Shown: positions 7,765 through 16,698 of the stretch, piece by piece | Layout: each line of letters begins with the position of its first letter | How positions within the stretch are numbered: the stretch's first letter is position 1 | NCBI RefSeq assembly: GCF_003173335.1 | Contig: NZ_QGMZ01000004.1 | Span: 1-64,000, forward strand | DNA length: 64,000 nt | Source of the DNA: Methanospirillum stamsii | GTDB lineage: Archaea; Halobacteriota; Methanomicrobia; Methanomicrobiales; Methanospirillaceae | Direction of reading: 5' to 3' | Translations under genes and position numbers: made by a program | The notes under the pieces: model-generated | Told to the model about the DNA's origin: nothing | The model's input: only the letters and a program-made list of their open reading frames with translations | Databases searched by the model: none

Positions 7765-9456
7765 ATGAATAGGCATCTTCATTATCTTTTTGTATTCATC
7801 GTCATCTGCTTAATATGTCTTCATATCGCCAGTGCTTCGCTGAACACAACGAGTCCGGAGAACCCGGCAGCAGGAAAAATATCCGGAGTCATTGATAAAC
7901 AAATCAAGCCATCCGGAATAATACCGGCGCCTGCGTTATCCCCCTCACGAACAGACCCTGTAAAAACCGGAATCAGTGAAATAAACCCGGTCAATACAAC
8001 AAATTGCGAGACCTGTGTTGATTCTGTCCGGACAGAGGAAGAATTGTCCACTGAAAACCTGATGAGTATTGATGCTGTTAATCAGGAGATAGAAGATATT
8101 AATGAGTATATTGACCAGCATGACATGAACTGGACCGCTGGGATAACTTCGGTTTCATATTTCTCCGATGAAGCTTATGAACAACTTCTTGGAGCCGTAC
8201 CACAGGAAATCCCCGGAGCAGTTATGCAAATTGCTTCAACTCCCGTCGATATACAGTCACTTCCTGCATCATTTGACTGGAGAAATAATGGTGGTGACTG
8301 GACAACTCCAATCCGGAATCAGGGGGGTTGTGGTTCCTGTTGGGCATTTGCTTCAACCGGAGTCTTTGAATCATACCAGGAACGGCGGTATGGCAATCCA
8401 AATCTGAATCCGGATTATTCTGAACAGTACCTGGTCAGTTGTAATCAGAATGGATGGAGTTGTTCAGGCGGATGGATATCTTTTCCCTATTTCATCAATA
8501 CAGCCGGAAAAAGTGGTGGGGTCGGGACGGTAACGGAGGGTGATTATCCCTATACGGCAACCACTTCCGGTTGTAAATCTCTCAGCGGATATGTCCGGTA
8601 TTCTGCCCCTGCAGGAGCGTACTGGTCATATGCTGGAAGTAGCAGCGGGGTTCCGTCTGTTGATCAGATAAAATCCGCAATATACACACATGGGCCGGTC
8701 TTTGCTGGAATTGCTGCGGATAATTATTTCAAAAATTACAGGAATGGCGTCTTCTCCGGTTCGTCAACGAATATGAATCATGCGGTTATTATTGTCGGAT
8801 GGGGCTCAGATGCCAGAGGAACGTACTGGATTTGTAAAAATTCCTGGGGGACCGGATGGGGAGAATCCGGGTGGTTTAGAATCTACGCCGGATCGAACCT
8901 TATCGGATATTCGGCCTGTTATATGTACCTCCCTGACATGCCAGCCCCGACTATCAGTTCGATAACTCCATCTTCCGGGGCTAGGAATAGCACCGTCGCA
9001 ATTACCAATCTTTCAGGGTCGAATTTCCAAACCGGGCTATCAGTTCTTCTCACCCGAGCAGGGTATAATGATATTACCGGAACCAATGTTGCCCTCGTAT
9101 CCACGAGTCAGGTAACCTGCTCATTTCCTCTTATCGGGAGCACTCCAGGTAAATGGAAAGTACTAGTAGTAAATCCTGATGGAAAATCTGCCAATCTTAC
9201 CGATGGATTTTCAGTTGTTTCGGATGTCAAGGCCCGGTTCTATGGGGTTCCGGAGCCTACCGTTCATCCACTTACCATCCGGTTTTTTGATGTATCGGTT
9301 GGAAACCCGGTCTCCCGGACCTGGAGTTTTGGTGATGGAACACATTCCACCGAATCTTCCCCCACGAAGACCTATACAGAGGCCGGAACTTATACTGTCA
9401 CTTTAGCGGTAGATGACGGATATGAAGTAAGTTCAGAGCAGGGTCTGGTATCGTAA
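7765..9456 (+). CDS. Secreted papain-family (C1A) cysteine protease with TIG and PKD domains
   Basis: A 563-residue exported protein. An N-terminal signal peptide (FVFIVICLICLHIASAS) is followed by a low-complexity and helical pro-region to about residue 160. The C1A catalytic domain (about 165-380) has the full machinery: oxyanion Gln in IRNQGGCGSCWAF, nucleophile Cys192, His339 in NMNHAVIIVGWG and Asn359 in WICKNSWG. An IPT/TIG-like domain (about 390-485) and a PKD domain (about 490-563, WSFGDGTHS) follow, both typical of archaeal surface proteins. It probably degrades or processes extracellular protein. A TTG at 7741 would add eight residues in frame, but the ATG at 7765 begins a better signal peptide. 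It closely resembles the C1A part of the double protease at 11403. Confidence 0.92.
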   Translation: MNRHLHYLFVFIVICLICLHIASASLNTTSPENPAAGKISGVIDKQIKPSGIIPAPALSPSRTDPVKTGISEINPVNTTNCETCVDSVRTEEELSTENLMSIDAVNQEIEDINEYIDQHDMNWTAGITSVSYFSDEAYEQLLGAVPQEIPGAVMQIASTPVDIQSLPASFDWRNNGGDWTTPIRNQGGCGSCWAFASTGVFESYQERRYGNPNLNPDYSEQYLVSCNQNGWSCSGGWISFPYFINTAGKSGGVGTVTEGDYPYTATTSGCKSLSGYVRYSAPAGAYWSYAGSSSGVPSVDQIKSAIYTHGPVFAGIAADNYFKNYRNGVFSGSSTNMNHAVIIVGWGSDARGTYWICKNSWGTGWGESGWFRIYAGSNLIGYSACYMYLPDMPAPTISSITPSSGARNSTVAITNLSGSNFQTGLSVLLTRAGYNDITGTNVALVSTSQVTCSFPLIGSTPGKWKVLVVNPDGKSANLTDGFSVVSDVKARFYGVPEPTVHPLTIRFFDVSVGNPVSRTWSFGDGTHSTESSPTKTYTEAGTYTVTLAVDDGYEVSSEQGLVS

Positions 9457-9484
9457 GTTCCAGAAAATAATTTTTGCTTTTTTG

Positions 9485-11173
9485 TCATACTTCTGACATG
9501 GAAACACATCGGTCTCCGGCAAAGACCAACACCCATTTTTTCAGATTTTTAATAACCGTCAGTTCAGGTGAAGAGATGTATTGCATGAGTTGTTTCTCAC
9601 CTGCACGTTTTGCTGTTTCAATACTCTTTTTTGACGAATCAGTCATCTTCAGGTATTTTAGTTCAAAAACCGCGTAATAATCCGGATGCCAGGGATCCCT
9701 TTTAAGGAGAGCAATATCGATGTATCCATCTGAAACTTCATATTCGGATTTTACGAGGTACAGGTTGCTCATGTTTGCATAGGTGAAAAGTGCAATCTTG
9801 ATGTACTTCTCATCAAACCCGATAAAGTCACGATTTGAAAAAGCATGAAGAAGTTCTTCTATTAAACTGACGAGTTTTGTGCATCTGCCTTCATATCCGA
9901 TCTCCCGCATTGCTTCCCTGACTTTTTCATTATGGATGTCAAAGTCTCCCTCCCTGGCGATAATCCTGAGAAAAAAATCATAGTATATTCCCTTGATAAC
10001 ATAATTTGGGATGTTCAGGCTTATTTCACCTGGAATGGCCCTTTTTATGGTTAGTAATCCAAGATAATAAAGGAGCGAAACAAAATCATCCCTGGTGAAA
10101 TCCTTTTCCATGGAGAACTGTGAGGTGATTTGTGCTGACACTTCACCGGAATATACGATGTCTTTGAGTACTGAAATGTTTCTTTCCGGAGACTTAATTC
10201 TGATAAGGCGGCTTATCTTTCCATAATCACTGGCGATATTCATGTCCAGTAATTGTTCGGGAGGTTTCCCCCATTCAAGATAAGAACTCATGTAATACAG
10301 AATCATATCGCTGTTGAAAATCCGCGTATTTTCACCTTCACTGAACAGGTACCCATTATAATATCTTCGCATAGTTGGGAGCAGCGTTTCAGATCCATAT
10401 TCCTGTGGAAGTGTCTGTTCCATGAGCAGGATCACTTCTTCTTCAGTAAAGCCCATCATCTCGTTTAATTTCGGGCTCCTGGTAAGGTTACTGCTGATAT
10501 TAAAACCGGACGTCAGACTATCAAGAGTAATTGGTGATACACCGGTTGCAAAGATTCTGTCAACATAGTTTTTTGTTCCCATCTTCAATGCTTCGTACCA
10601 TTTCCTGATGAACCCCTGTCTGCTTATGGTTTCCTGGAAAAGGTCGATATTAAAACTCAGGAGTTCATTTGCAAAATGATCATACTCGTCAATAATTACG
10701 TATATTCTCCCTTTCATCTCATCAGGAAGCCGTGAAAAAAAGGTACTCAGTATATCTGCACCAGATTCTGAAGGTTCTAATTGAATGGCAAGGTTATAAT
10801 GGTCGATAAACTGGGTTAGAGAATCCCGTATCCTTGCAGAAAAACTTTTTTGAAGTTCTCTGTCGGTTTCAGTTGTAATTGCAGAAAAATCAAAGTTTAA
10901 AATATAATAGGAGTTACGTTTTATTGTCGGGTCTATTCCAATTTTTGTTCCTGAAAAGAGGTTGTTAAAATTATTTTTTTCACTGATATCGTAGTAATAA
11001 TGTAAAAGTGATACAAAGAGGCTCTTTCCAAATCTCCGGGGTCTTAAAAAGAAAATATATGGAGGACTTTCCTCAAGGAGGCGGATATACCGTGTTTTAT
11101 CAATGAATATGTAACCCTCTTCACGCATTTTCCGGAAATTGCTGATTCCGTATGGAATCTTTTGAAGAGTCAT
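9485..11173 (-). CDS. AAA-ATPase-like / PD-(D/E)XK nuclease-like protein
   Basis: A 562-residue member of the same AAA-ATPase_like/PDDEXK_9 family as the gene at 5989, but only distantly similar to it. It has IPYGISNFRKMREEGYIFID at the N-terminus, the loop FLRPRRFGKSLFVSLL, the Walker B-like IYVIIDEYDHFANELL and the sensor FATGVSPIT. The C-terminal nuclease-like core reads GYIDIALLKRD then YYAVFELKYLK. An upstream ATG at 11200 is in frame, but family members begin near MTLQKIPYG, so 11173 is taken as the start. It converges with the C1A protease gene, only 28 bp apart at the 3' ends. Confidence 0.9.
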   Translation of the reverse strand: MTLQKIPYGISNFRKMREEGYIFIDKTRYIRLLEESPPYIFFLRPRRFGKSLFVSLLHYYYDISEKNNFNNLFSGTKIGIDPTIKRNSYYILNFDFSAITTETDRELQKSFSARIRDSLTQFIDHYNLAIQLEPSESGADILSTFFSRLPDEMKGRIYVIIDEYDHFANELLSFNIDLFQETISRQGFIRKWYEALKMGTKNYVDRIFATGVSPITLDSLTSGFNISSNLTRSPKLNEMMGFTEEEVILLMEQTLPQEYGSETLLPTMRRYYNGYLFSEGENTRIFNSDMILYYMSSYLEWGKPPEQLLDMNIASDYGKISRLIRIKSPERNISVLKDIVYSGEVSAQITSQFSMEKDFTRDDFVSLLYYLGLLTIKRAIPGEISLNIPNYVIKGIYYDFFLRIIAREGDFDIHNEKVREAMREIGYEGRCTKLVSLIEELLHAFSNRDFIGFDEKYIKIALFTYANMSNLYLVKSEYEVSDGYIDIALLKRDPWHPDYYAVFELKYLKMTDSSKKSIETAKRAGEKQLMQYISSPELTVIKNLKKWVLVFAGDRCVSMSEV

Positions 11174-11402
11174 GATAATATATTGGTTATAACAGTACAA
11201 GAAACCATCCGGGTGTTGTATAAAAAAATATCGGATGCACTACAGGGCGAGTTGGTATGCCGGTTTTTTCACCAAAAATTTATCTGTTTGTCGCACTATG
11301 CACTTCAAGTAAAGAGTTTTTACAATTTCCATTAAATAAGGGGGTGTATTCAGACATCCGGATTTTATATCCCAGATACGAAAACCCGAAAGGTGATACA
11401 TC

Positions 11403-14400
11403 ATGGCAAAATCACTAATAATTCTCTCAATTCTCATCCTTATCATGTGCATAGCTGTGCAGCCGGCATTAGCAGCTCCTGATATTGTTATACCCGGAAG
11501 AGTAGTTGGGGGACCTCTTGATCCGCTCCAGTCATCTTCTTTTATGGTTCCTTCTCCTGTAAAACCAGTTTCTCCAGTGGAAAATTCCCTGGTAAAAAAT
11601 CCATCCGCAGGTATTGTTCATTCTCCGGTGAGGAACAGCATGGCGGAGGTAAACACACAGGAGAAGCATGAAGAAATAGTAACCGCAGTTCAAAATAATT
11701 CACAGGGCTCCTTATCATATGCTCCGGACCGGGTCATCGTAAAATATAAAACCTCTCAAATATCTACTCAATCCATAAACCAGGTTCAGACTGAAGCAAA
11801 CAGCGCTCTTGGTGCCTCGGTGATTGCTGATGTGAAAACACTTGGTGTTGAGGGACTTCAGGTTGTCAGTGTCCCAAATAGTACCGGGACCGAAAAGGCA
11901 GTTGAGCTCTATGAAATGAATCCGATGGTAGAGTATGCCCAGCCAGATTATCTCTATACGATTAATTCATCCTCATTTACCGCTCCGGTTGTCATTAATC
12001 CACAGGCAGTATCGTATCGTGATACCATCAATACAAAACTCTCCACCTCAAAAACGCCCGAACCGAGTGCTCAGGATTCAAATTCAGAGTCCTGTCCTGC
12101 ATGTTCTAACCAGGTATTACAGACCAATGCCGTGAGTGTTGAAGATTCCCTGACTGAAGATGAGCGATATGCAAAAGCACGTGCAGAAGTGGATGAAATC
12201 AATGGATATGTCGCAGAAAACAATCTCTCTTGGACCGCAGCAGTAAATCCCATAATGCTTTTATCTGAAGATGCACGGGAACACTTAAAAGGCCTTAAAC
12301 ATGACCTGGAACGCTCCGAAATGGTCTCCTCGGATATTCCGGTAACCCCGATGGAAGGACTTCCAACTTCGTTTGACTGGAGAAACAATGGCGGAGATTA
12401 TACTACGCCTATTAAAAACCAGGGGAGCTGTGGAAGTTGCTGGGCATTTGCGACAACCGGTGCATTTGAATCATACAAAGAGATTAAAGCCGGAAACCCC
12501 AGTCTGAATCCGAATTATGCCGAGCAGTACCTGGTTAGTTGTGCAGCTGATCAGTATGGATGTAATGGTGGGTACTTTGATTCAATGGCTTATTTTGTAA
12601 ATCAGGCCGGATCAAGTGGAGGAACCGGGACCGTGACCGAAACCAGTTTTCCATATACTGCCACAACCGGAACCTGTAAGAGCCTTTCCGGGTACACCCG
12701 GTATACTGTTGACACCTCTGCAGGTGAGACCTGGGGATATGTCGGAGGCGGGAATGAGTGGAGTATTCCCTCCGATGATGCAATAAAAACAGCCATTTAT
12801 CTCTATGGTCCGGTCGCTGCCGGAGTTTATGCCGAGAGCACGTTTGATTCCTATAGTTCGGGGATCCTTGACAGTACTGCAAGTGCCTCCTATGCAAACC
12901 ATGCGATTATCATTGTTGGATGGGGAACATCAAACGGGCGGACGTACTGGATTTGTAAAAACAGCTGGGGAACATCCTGGGGAGAATCCGGCTGGTTCAG
13001 AATTTATTCGGGCCGGCTTCGGATTGGAGAGGGTGCTGCATATTTCAAGTATACTGCTACCAACCCGACAGGAGGCACCGTAAACTTCGGTTCAACACCT
13101 TCAGGGGCCGAGATATGGGTGGATGGAGCAAATACCGGCATGACCACGCCCTATACCCAGACATCGGTTCCGGCCGGAACCTATTCAGTGACATACAAAC
13201 TTGCCGGATATACGGATTATTCAACATCTGTTACGGTGACTTCCGGTCAGACCTCTACTGTGTCAGCAACTCTGACTCCAACTCCTACAGGAAGCATTGG
13301 ATTAAGTTCAAGTCCGTCCGGAGCGCGGATATGGCTTGATGGGGCCGATACCTCAAAAAATACTCCGAATACTCTCTCTTTAGTTGCGGTCGGTACCCAT
13401 TCAGTGTCCCTTGTTCTGTCCGGGTATAATTCATATGCAACGACGGTATCGGTAACGGAGGGAAATACTGTAACAGTATCTGCAACTCTGACTCAGGCAA
13501 CTCCGGGTTCTCAAAAATTCGCGAATGATCCATCGTTCGGCATTCTTTGGGGCCTTCATAATACCGGTCAGAGCGGTGGAACCGTTGATGGAGATATTGA
13601 TGCACCAGAGGCCTGGAGTCTGACAACCGGTTCATCGAGTGTCATTGTTGCGGTTGTGGATTCCGGAGTAGATTATAATCATCCGGATCTTGCTGCAAAC
13701 ATGATTGCAGGGTATGATACCCGGAACAATGATAATAATCCCATGGATGATAACGGTCATGGGACTCACTGTGCCGGAACTATCGGTGCAGTCGGGAATA
13801 ATGGTGTTGGTGTCACTGGTGTCAACTGGAATGTAAAAATCATGCCGCTTAAATTCCTGAGCTCAAGCGGGTCCGGGTACACCAGTGATGCAATCGAGGC
13901 GTTTGCCTGGGGATATTCACATGGTGCAAGAATCTTCTCCAATTCCTGGGGGGGATACGGTATCGATTATGCACTTCGCGATGCAATAAATCTCTATCCT
14001 GATGCCCTCTTTATCTGTGCATCCGGGAATGGGGATGCGTATGGCAATCCCTATAACACCGATACATATCCACATTCACCCTCATCACTTCCGAATGCGA
14101 ATATCCTGTCCGTGACGGCGACAGACCGGTATGATCAGCGGGCATACTGGGCAAATTACGGGGCAACATCGGTTGACGTGGCAGCTCCCGGGGTGAGTAT
14201 CTACAGTACAATTCCGGGAAGTGCCTACGGCTATAAATCCGGAACCTCGATGGCTACACCCCATGTTGCAGGAGTTGCGGCCCTTGTGAAATCGGTTAAT
14301 CCTTCGGCAACCGTCTCTGAAGTTAAATCGGCAATAATGAACGGGGTTGACGTAAAATCAGGTCTTTCCGGGAAATGTCTGACCGGAGGCCGGGTGAATG

Positions 14401-14624
14401 CATATTCCAGTATCAGTTCAACCACACCACTGGTTGCCAGGTTTTATGGAATCCCTGACACTACTGTATATCCTCTCACGGTGAGGTTTTTTGATGCATC
14501 GGAAGGAAGCCCGACTACCTGGAACTGGAATTTTGGTGACGGGAACACTTCAACCGTCAAAAATCCGGTAAAAACATTTTACCAAACCGGTACAATGACT
14601 GTCCAGTTGACGGTCGGGAGATAG
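11403..14624 (+). CDS. Secreted double protease: C1A cysteine protease inside an S8 subtilase precursor, with PEGA and PKD domains
   Basis: A 1073-residue exported protein with two complete proteases. After a signal peptide (about 1-24) comes an I9-type subtilase propeptide (about 107-180, APDRVIVKYK ... MVEYAQPDYLYTIN). A helical pro-region and a full papain-type domain follow (about 315-555) with Gln in IKNQGSCGSCWAF, Cys346, His500 and Asn520. Two PEGA domains (about 559-625 and 630-697) lead into a full S8 domain (about 705-1005) with Asp753 (VVDSGVDYNHPDL), His786 (GHGTHCAG) and Ser949 (GTSMATPHVAG). A PKD domain (about 1012-1073) ends it. Normally the I9 propeptide joins directly to the S8 domain; here the C1A-PEGA cassette separates them. 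All catalytic residues are present, so both halves could be active outside the cell. Confidence 0.93.
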   Translation: MAKSLIILSILILIMCIAVQPALAAPDIVIPGRVVGGPLDPLQSSSFMVPSPVKPVSPVENSLVKNPSAGIVHSPVRNSMAEVNTQEKHEEIVTAVQNNSQGSLSYAPDRVIVKYKTSQISTQSINQVQTEANSALGASVIADVKTLGVEGLQVVSVPNSTGTEKAVELYEMNPMVEYAQPDYLYTINSSSFTAPVVINPQAVSYRDTINTKLSTSKTPEPSAQDSNSESCPACSNQVLQTNAVSVEDSLTEDERYAKARAEVDEINGYVAENNLSWTAAVNPIMLLSEDAREHLKGLKHDLERSEMVSSDIPVTPMEGLPTSFDWRNNGGDYTTPIKNQGSCGSCWAFATTGAFESYKEIKAGNPSLNPNYAEQYLVSCAADQYGCNGGYFDSMAYFVNQAGSSGGTGTVTETSFPYTATTGTCKSLSGYTRYTVDTSAGETWGYVGGGNEWSIPSDDAIKTAIYLYGPVAAGVYAESTFDSYSSGILDSTASASYANHAIIIVGWGTSNGRTYWICKNSWGTSWGESGWFRIYSGRLRIGEGAAYFKYTATNPTGGTVNFGSTPSGAEIWVDGANTGMTTPYTQTSVPAGTYSVTYKLAGYTDYSTSVTVTSGQTSTVSATLTPTPTGSIGLSSSPSGARIWLDGADTSKNTPNTLSLVAVGTHSVSLVLSGYNSYATTVSVTEGNTVTVSATLTQATPGSQKFANDPSFGILWGLHNTGQSGGTVDGDIDAPEAWSLTTGSSSVIVAVVDSGVDYNHPDLAANMIAGYDTRNNDNNPMDDNGHGTHCAGTIGAVGNNGVGVTGVNWNVKIMPLKFLSSSGSGYTSDAIEAFAWGYSHGARIFSNSWGGYGIDYALRDAINLYPDALFICASGNGDAYGNPYNTDTYPHSPSSLPNANILSVTATDRYDQRAYWANYGATSVDVAAPGVSIYSTIPGSAYGYKSGTSMATPHVAGVAALVKSVNPSATVSEVKSAIMNGVDVKSGLSGKCLTGGRVNAYSSISSTTPLVARFYGIPDTTVYPLTVRFFDASEGSPTTWNWNFGDGNTSTVKNPVKTFYQTGTMTVQLTVGR

Positions 14625-14782
14625 AATGGATTTTCCCTGAATTCAGGATGTCCAAATATCCCCTTTTTTGTATGGTTGCAGAGTTATTACGAGTTCTTTA
14701 AAACGATAACCTTAGTTATCGGTAGATAATTGGAAAGTTTTGGAATCAGGTTTTGTTCAAGATTTTTAAATCTTAAAATATG

Positions 14783-14788
14783 TTATAT
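14783..14788 (+). promoter_or_regulatory. TATA-like box of the C45 hydrolase gene
   Basis: TTATAT at 14783-14788 lies 25-30 nt before the ATG at 14813, the spacing expected for a leaderless archaeal transcript. It also supports 14813 over the earlier in-frame ATG at 14780, which would overlap the promoter. Confidence 0.5.
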
Positions 14789-14812
14789 CCTTTGAAAATA
14801 ACTGATACCATT

Positions 14813-16039
14813 ATGAAAACTCTTCTCCTGGTAATGTTACTCTGCATGCTGACGATTCCTGTTTCTGTCCTCTCTGCAGAGCAGGAACAATCCCCTGCCG
14901 GAACGTCGGTCGCCGATCTCCCTCTCATCGCAACCTTCGAGGGCGGGGAACGCTACCAGGCTGGTATCTACCCGGTAATCGTTCTTTCCGGTTCATATCG
15001 TGAGATGGGTTGTCAGTATGGTGGTCTCATGAAACCAGAACTAAATGAGGAATATTCCTTCCTCATGGATTCTCTGACAAATCAGGGAATTACCCGGGAA
15101 GAGATCATAGAGGAGGCCGGACAGGTTCCTCAATTTTACCCGCAACGTATAAAGGAGATCTTTGCAGGTATGGCGGAGACGACCGGGCTTACAACTGATG
15201 ATATTGCGTTTCTTTATTATGGGCCCATCTTCCTGTTATTTGCCACCCCGAACCAGGAGGCCGTCCCTGCTTCCTGTTCTTACCTTGCTGCCTGGGGAGA
15301 TTACACAAAAGGCGGCTCTCCGATTCTCTCCCGAAACTGGGATCTTGGTGACTCGATTCTGCCGCTCACGGAATGGTATGTCCTTGCTATCTACCGCCCG
15401 AATGATGGCAGCAACATTATCGCGACCTGGAGTCCTGCCGGAGTACGACCCGAGACCTTCATGAACAACAAAGGACTCTTCATCGCTGATGACAACTGTG
15501 GCCGGGAAGATGATGCACCAGAGACTCGTCCTGAATTTATCACCGAATACTACCGGTTTATGTTCGATTACTCTGACCTGAATGCACTGGAGGCTGCAAT
15601 TAACGGAACTATCCCTGATACTGGATGGATAGTGGATGTCGCAGGACCAGACGAGGCATTTGTGTATGAAAAGTCAACAAACCGGACCGTGAAGAGGACC
15701 GGTGACGGAGTTATTGCAGCAGCGAACCATTTCGTCGATCCGTCCTGGAACCTCCCTGAACCTCCTGAACACTCACTCTCCCGGTATAGTAACCTCCTCC
15801 GCCAGGCAGAAGAGGCAAAGGGAATGATTGATGCAGAGAAGATGATGGAAATCCGCGATGTCTGCATCGAGGACGGAGGATCGAAGTTCTGTCACTCTGA
15901 CCTTGGAGGTGGGAAGTACTCAAGTAACCACCAGGTTGTTTTTGAACCGGCAACACTTACACTCTGGATGAATGTCATGGACAAGGATTGGCAGAAGGTC
16001 GAGCTTCCTTCGTTATTTAGTAATGAAACTCTCAAATGA
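14813..16039 (+). CDS. Secreted C45-family Ntn-hydrolase (acyltransferase/amidohydrolase-like)
   Basis: A 408-residue protein with a clear signal peptide (TLLLVMLLCMLTIPVSVLSA). It belongs to the C45 (isopenicillin-N acyltransferase-like) Ntn-hydrolase family. The N-terminal GSYREMGCQYGGLMK block is the family's entry motif. The presumed autoprocessing nucleophile is Cys155 in PASCSYLAAWGDYTKGG, followed by PILSRNWDLG. The C-terminal part keeps the ANHFVDP and SRYSNLL blocks. Family enzymes cleave themselves before the Cys and then hydrolyse or transfer acyl groups on amides. The substrate here is unknown. Its place after two exported proteases suggests an extracellular degradative or cell-envelope role. 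Confidence 0.87.
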   Translation: MKTLLLVMLLCMLTIPVSVLSAEQEQSPAGTSVADLPLIATFEGGERYQAGIYPVIVLSGSYREMGCQYGGLMKPELNEEYSFLMDSLTNQGITREEIIEEAGQVPQFYPQRIKEIFAGMAETTGLTTDDIAFLYYGPIFLLFATPNQEAVPASCSYLAAWGDYTKGGSPILSRNWDLGDSILPLTEWYVLAIYRPNDGSNIIATWSPAGVRPETFMNNKGLFIADDNCGREDDAPETRPEFITEYYRFMFDYSDLNALEAAINGTIPDTGWIVDVAGPDEAFVYEKSTNRTVKRTGDGVIAAANHFVDPSWNLPEPPEHSLSRYSNLLRQAEEAKGMIDAEKMMEIRDVCIEDGGSKFCHSDLGGGKYSSNHQVVFEPATLTLWMNVMDKDWQKVELPSLFSNETLK

Positions 16040-16129
16040 TTGTCAGAATGAAATTTTAAAAAAGGATCAACCATGTAAGGAGGCAGAAAAATGAAACATC
16101 TCCTGTTTTGGTAGTCAGAGGAGGAAAAA

Positions 16130-16150
16130 CCGGCCACTTTATCTGGCCGG
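16130..16150 (+). terminator. Hairpin followed by T-run
   Basis: CCGGCCA (16130-16136) and TGGCCGG (16144-16150) form a perfect 7-bp stem with a 7-nt loop, followed by GCGGAAGTTTTT. It lies 90 nt after the C45 gene and could end its transcript. Confidence 0.4.
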
Positions 16151-16162
16151 GCGGAAGTTTTT

Positions 16163-16215
16163 GTCAGGAGGGAAGGAGGGGGTAAAACGGAGGACAATTG
16201 AAAATCCCTCCTGAC
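16163..16215. repeat. 11-bp perfect inverted repeat
   Basis: GTCAGGAGGGA (16163-16173) and TCCCTCCTGAC (16205-16215) are exact reverse complements with a 31-nt spacer. No coding role is evident. Confidence 0.6.
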
Positions 16216-16250
16216 CGGAGAATTTCAGTTTACATGATTGATGAGAGGGG

Positions 16251-16363
16251 TACAACACTTGTAGGAGGACATGTTGAACGCTGCTCACCTAAAAGAGAAC
16301 CTGAATATTGGTTGGGTTTTTCACCCTGCCTAACAGGCCTCTTTGTGACATACAAGTGTTGTA
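16251..16363. repeat. 13-bp perfect inverted repeat pair, each arm itself palindromic
   Basis: TACAACACTTGTA (16251-16263) and TACAAGTGTTGTA (16351-16363) are exact reverse complements. Each also has TACAA/TTGTA arms around three bases, like a dimeric operator. They could be two regulator sites, the ends of a 113-bp MITE-like element, or a long RNA stem. Confidence 0.6.
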
Positions 16364-16698
16364 TGAAACAGTGTATAAGTGATGCCGGCAAAACCGCTGG
16401 AAAGTAGTCTGAAACTAAATCCGGGCATATCTTTATTATATTATTTAAAAAGTGAACTCCCCTTACCGGTCCGGGAGTAAAAAGTGAGAATTGAATTGTT
16501 GCATCTGATTTCCGGATGAGATTAAGAATGAAAAAATTAACAAATTATGCTGATGGAATTTAGAAAATTCAGTGGTTTTTGGAGTTGCAACTGGTTGCAA
16601 CACTCTGTTATAGGAGGGTGCCGTAGTCTTTTTGGCATTCCCTGTTGTCACGATAATGATATGTCGCGGGGACATTATCCATCATGATAAGTAAAAAA

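Larger units (their letters stand above)
16040..16698. other. Gene-free convergent intergenic region rich in inverted repeats
   Basis: It lies between two genes that converge here. I see no convincing gene. An open stretch at 16198-16407 has no recognisable product and poor composition. The interval contains several perfect inverted repeats, listed separately, and could encode a structured RNA, a terminator cluster or a small mobile remnant. Confidence 0.5.

Noticed and set aside
16251-16363. Definite MITE call
   Set aside because: Terminal inverted repeats are present, but no target duplication and no second copy is seen in the window.
16198-16407. Open frame of 69 codons in the convergent intergenic region
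   Set aside because: It starts with TTG without ribosome site, has no family resemblance, and overlaps the inverted repeats.
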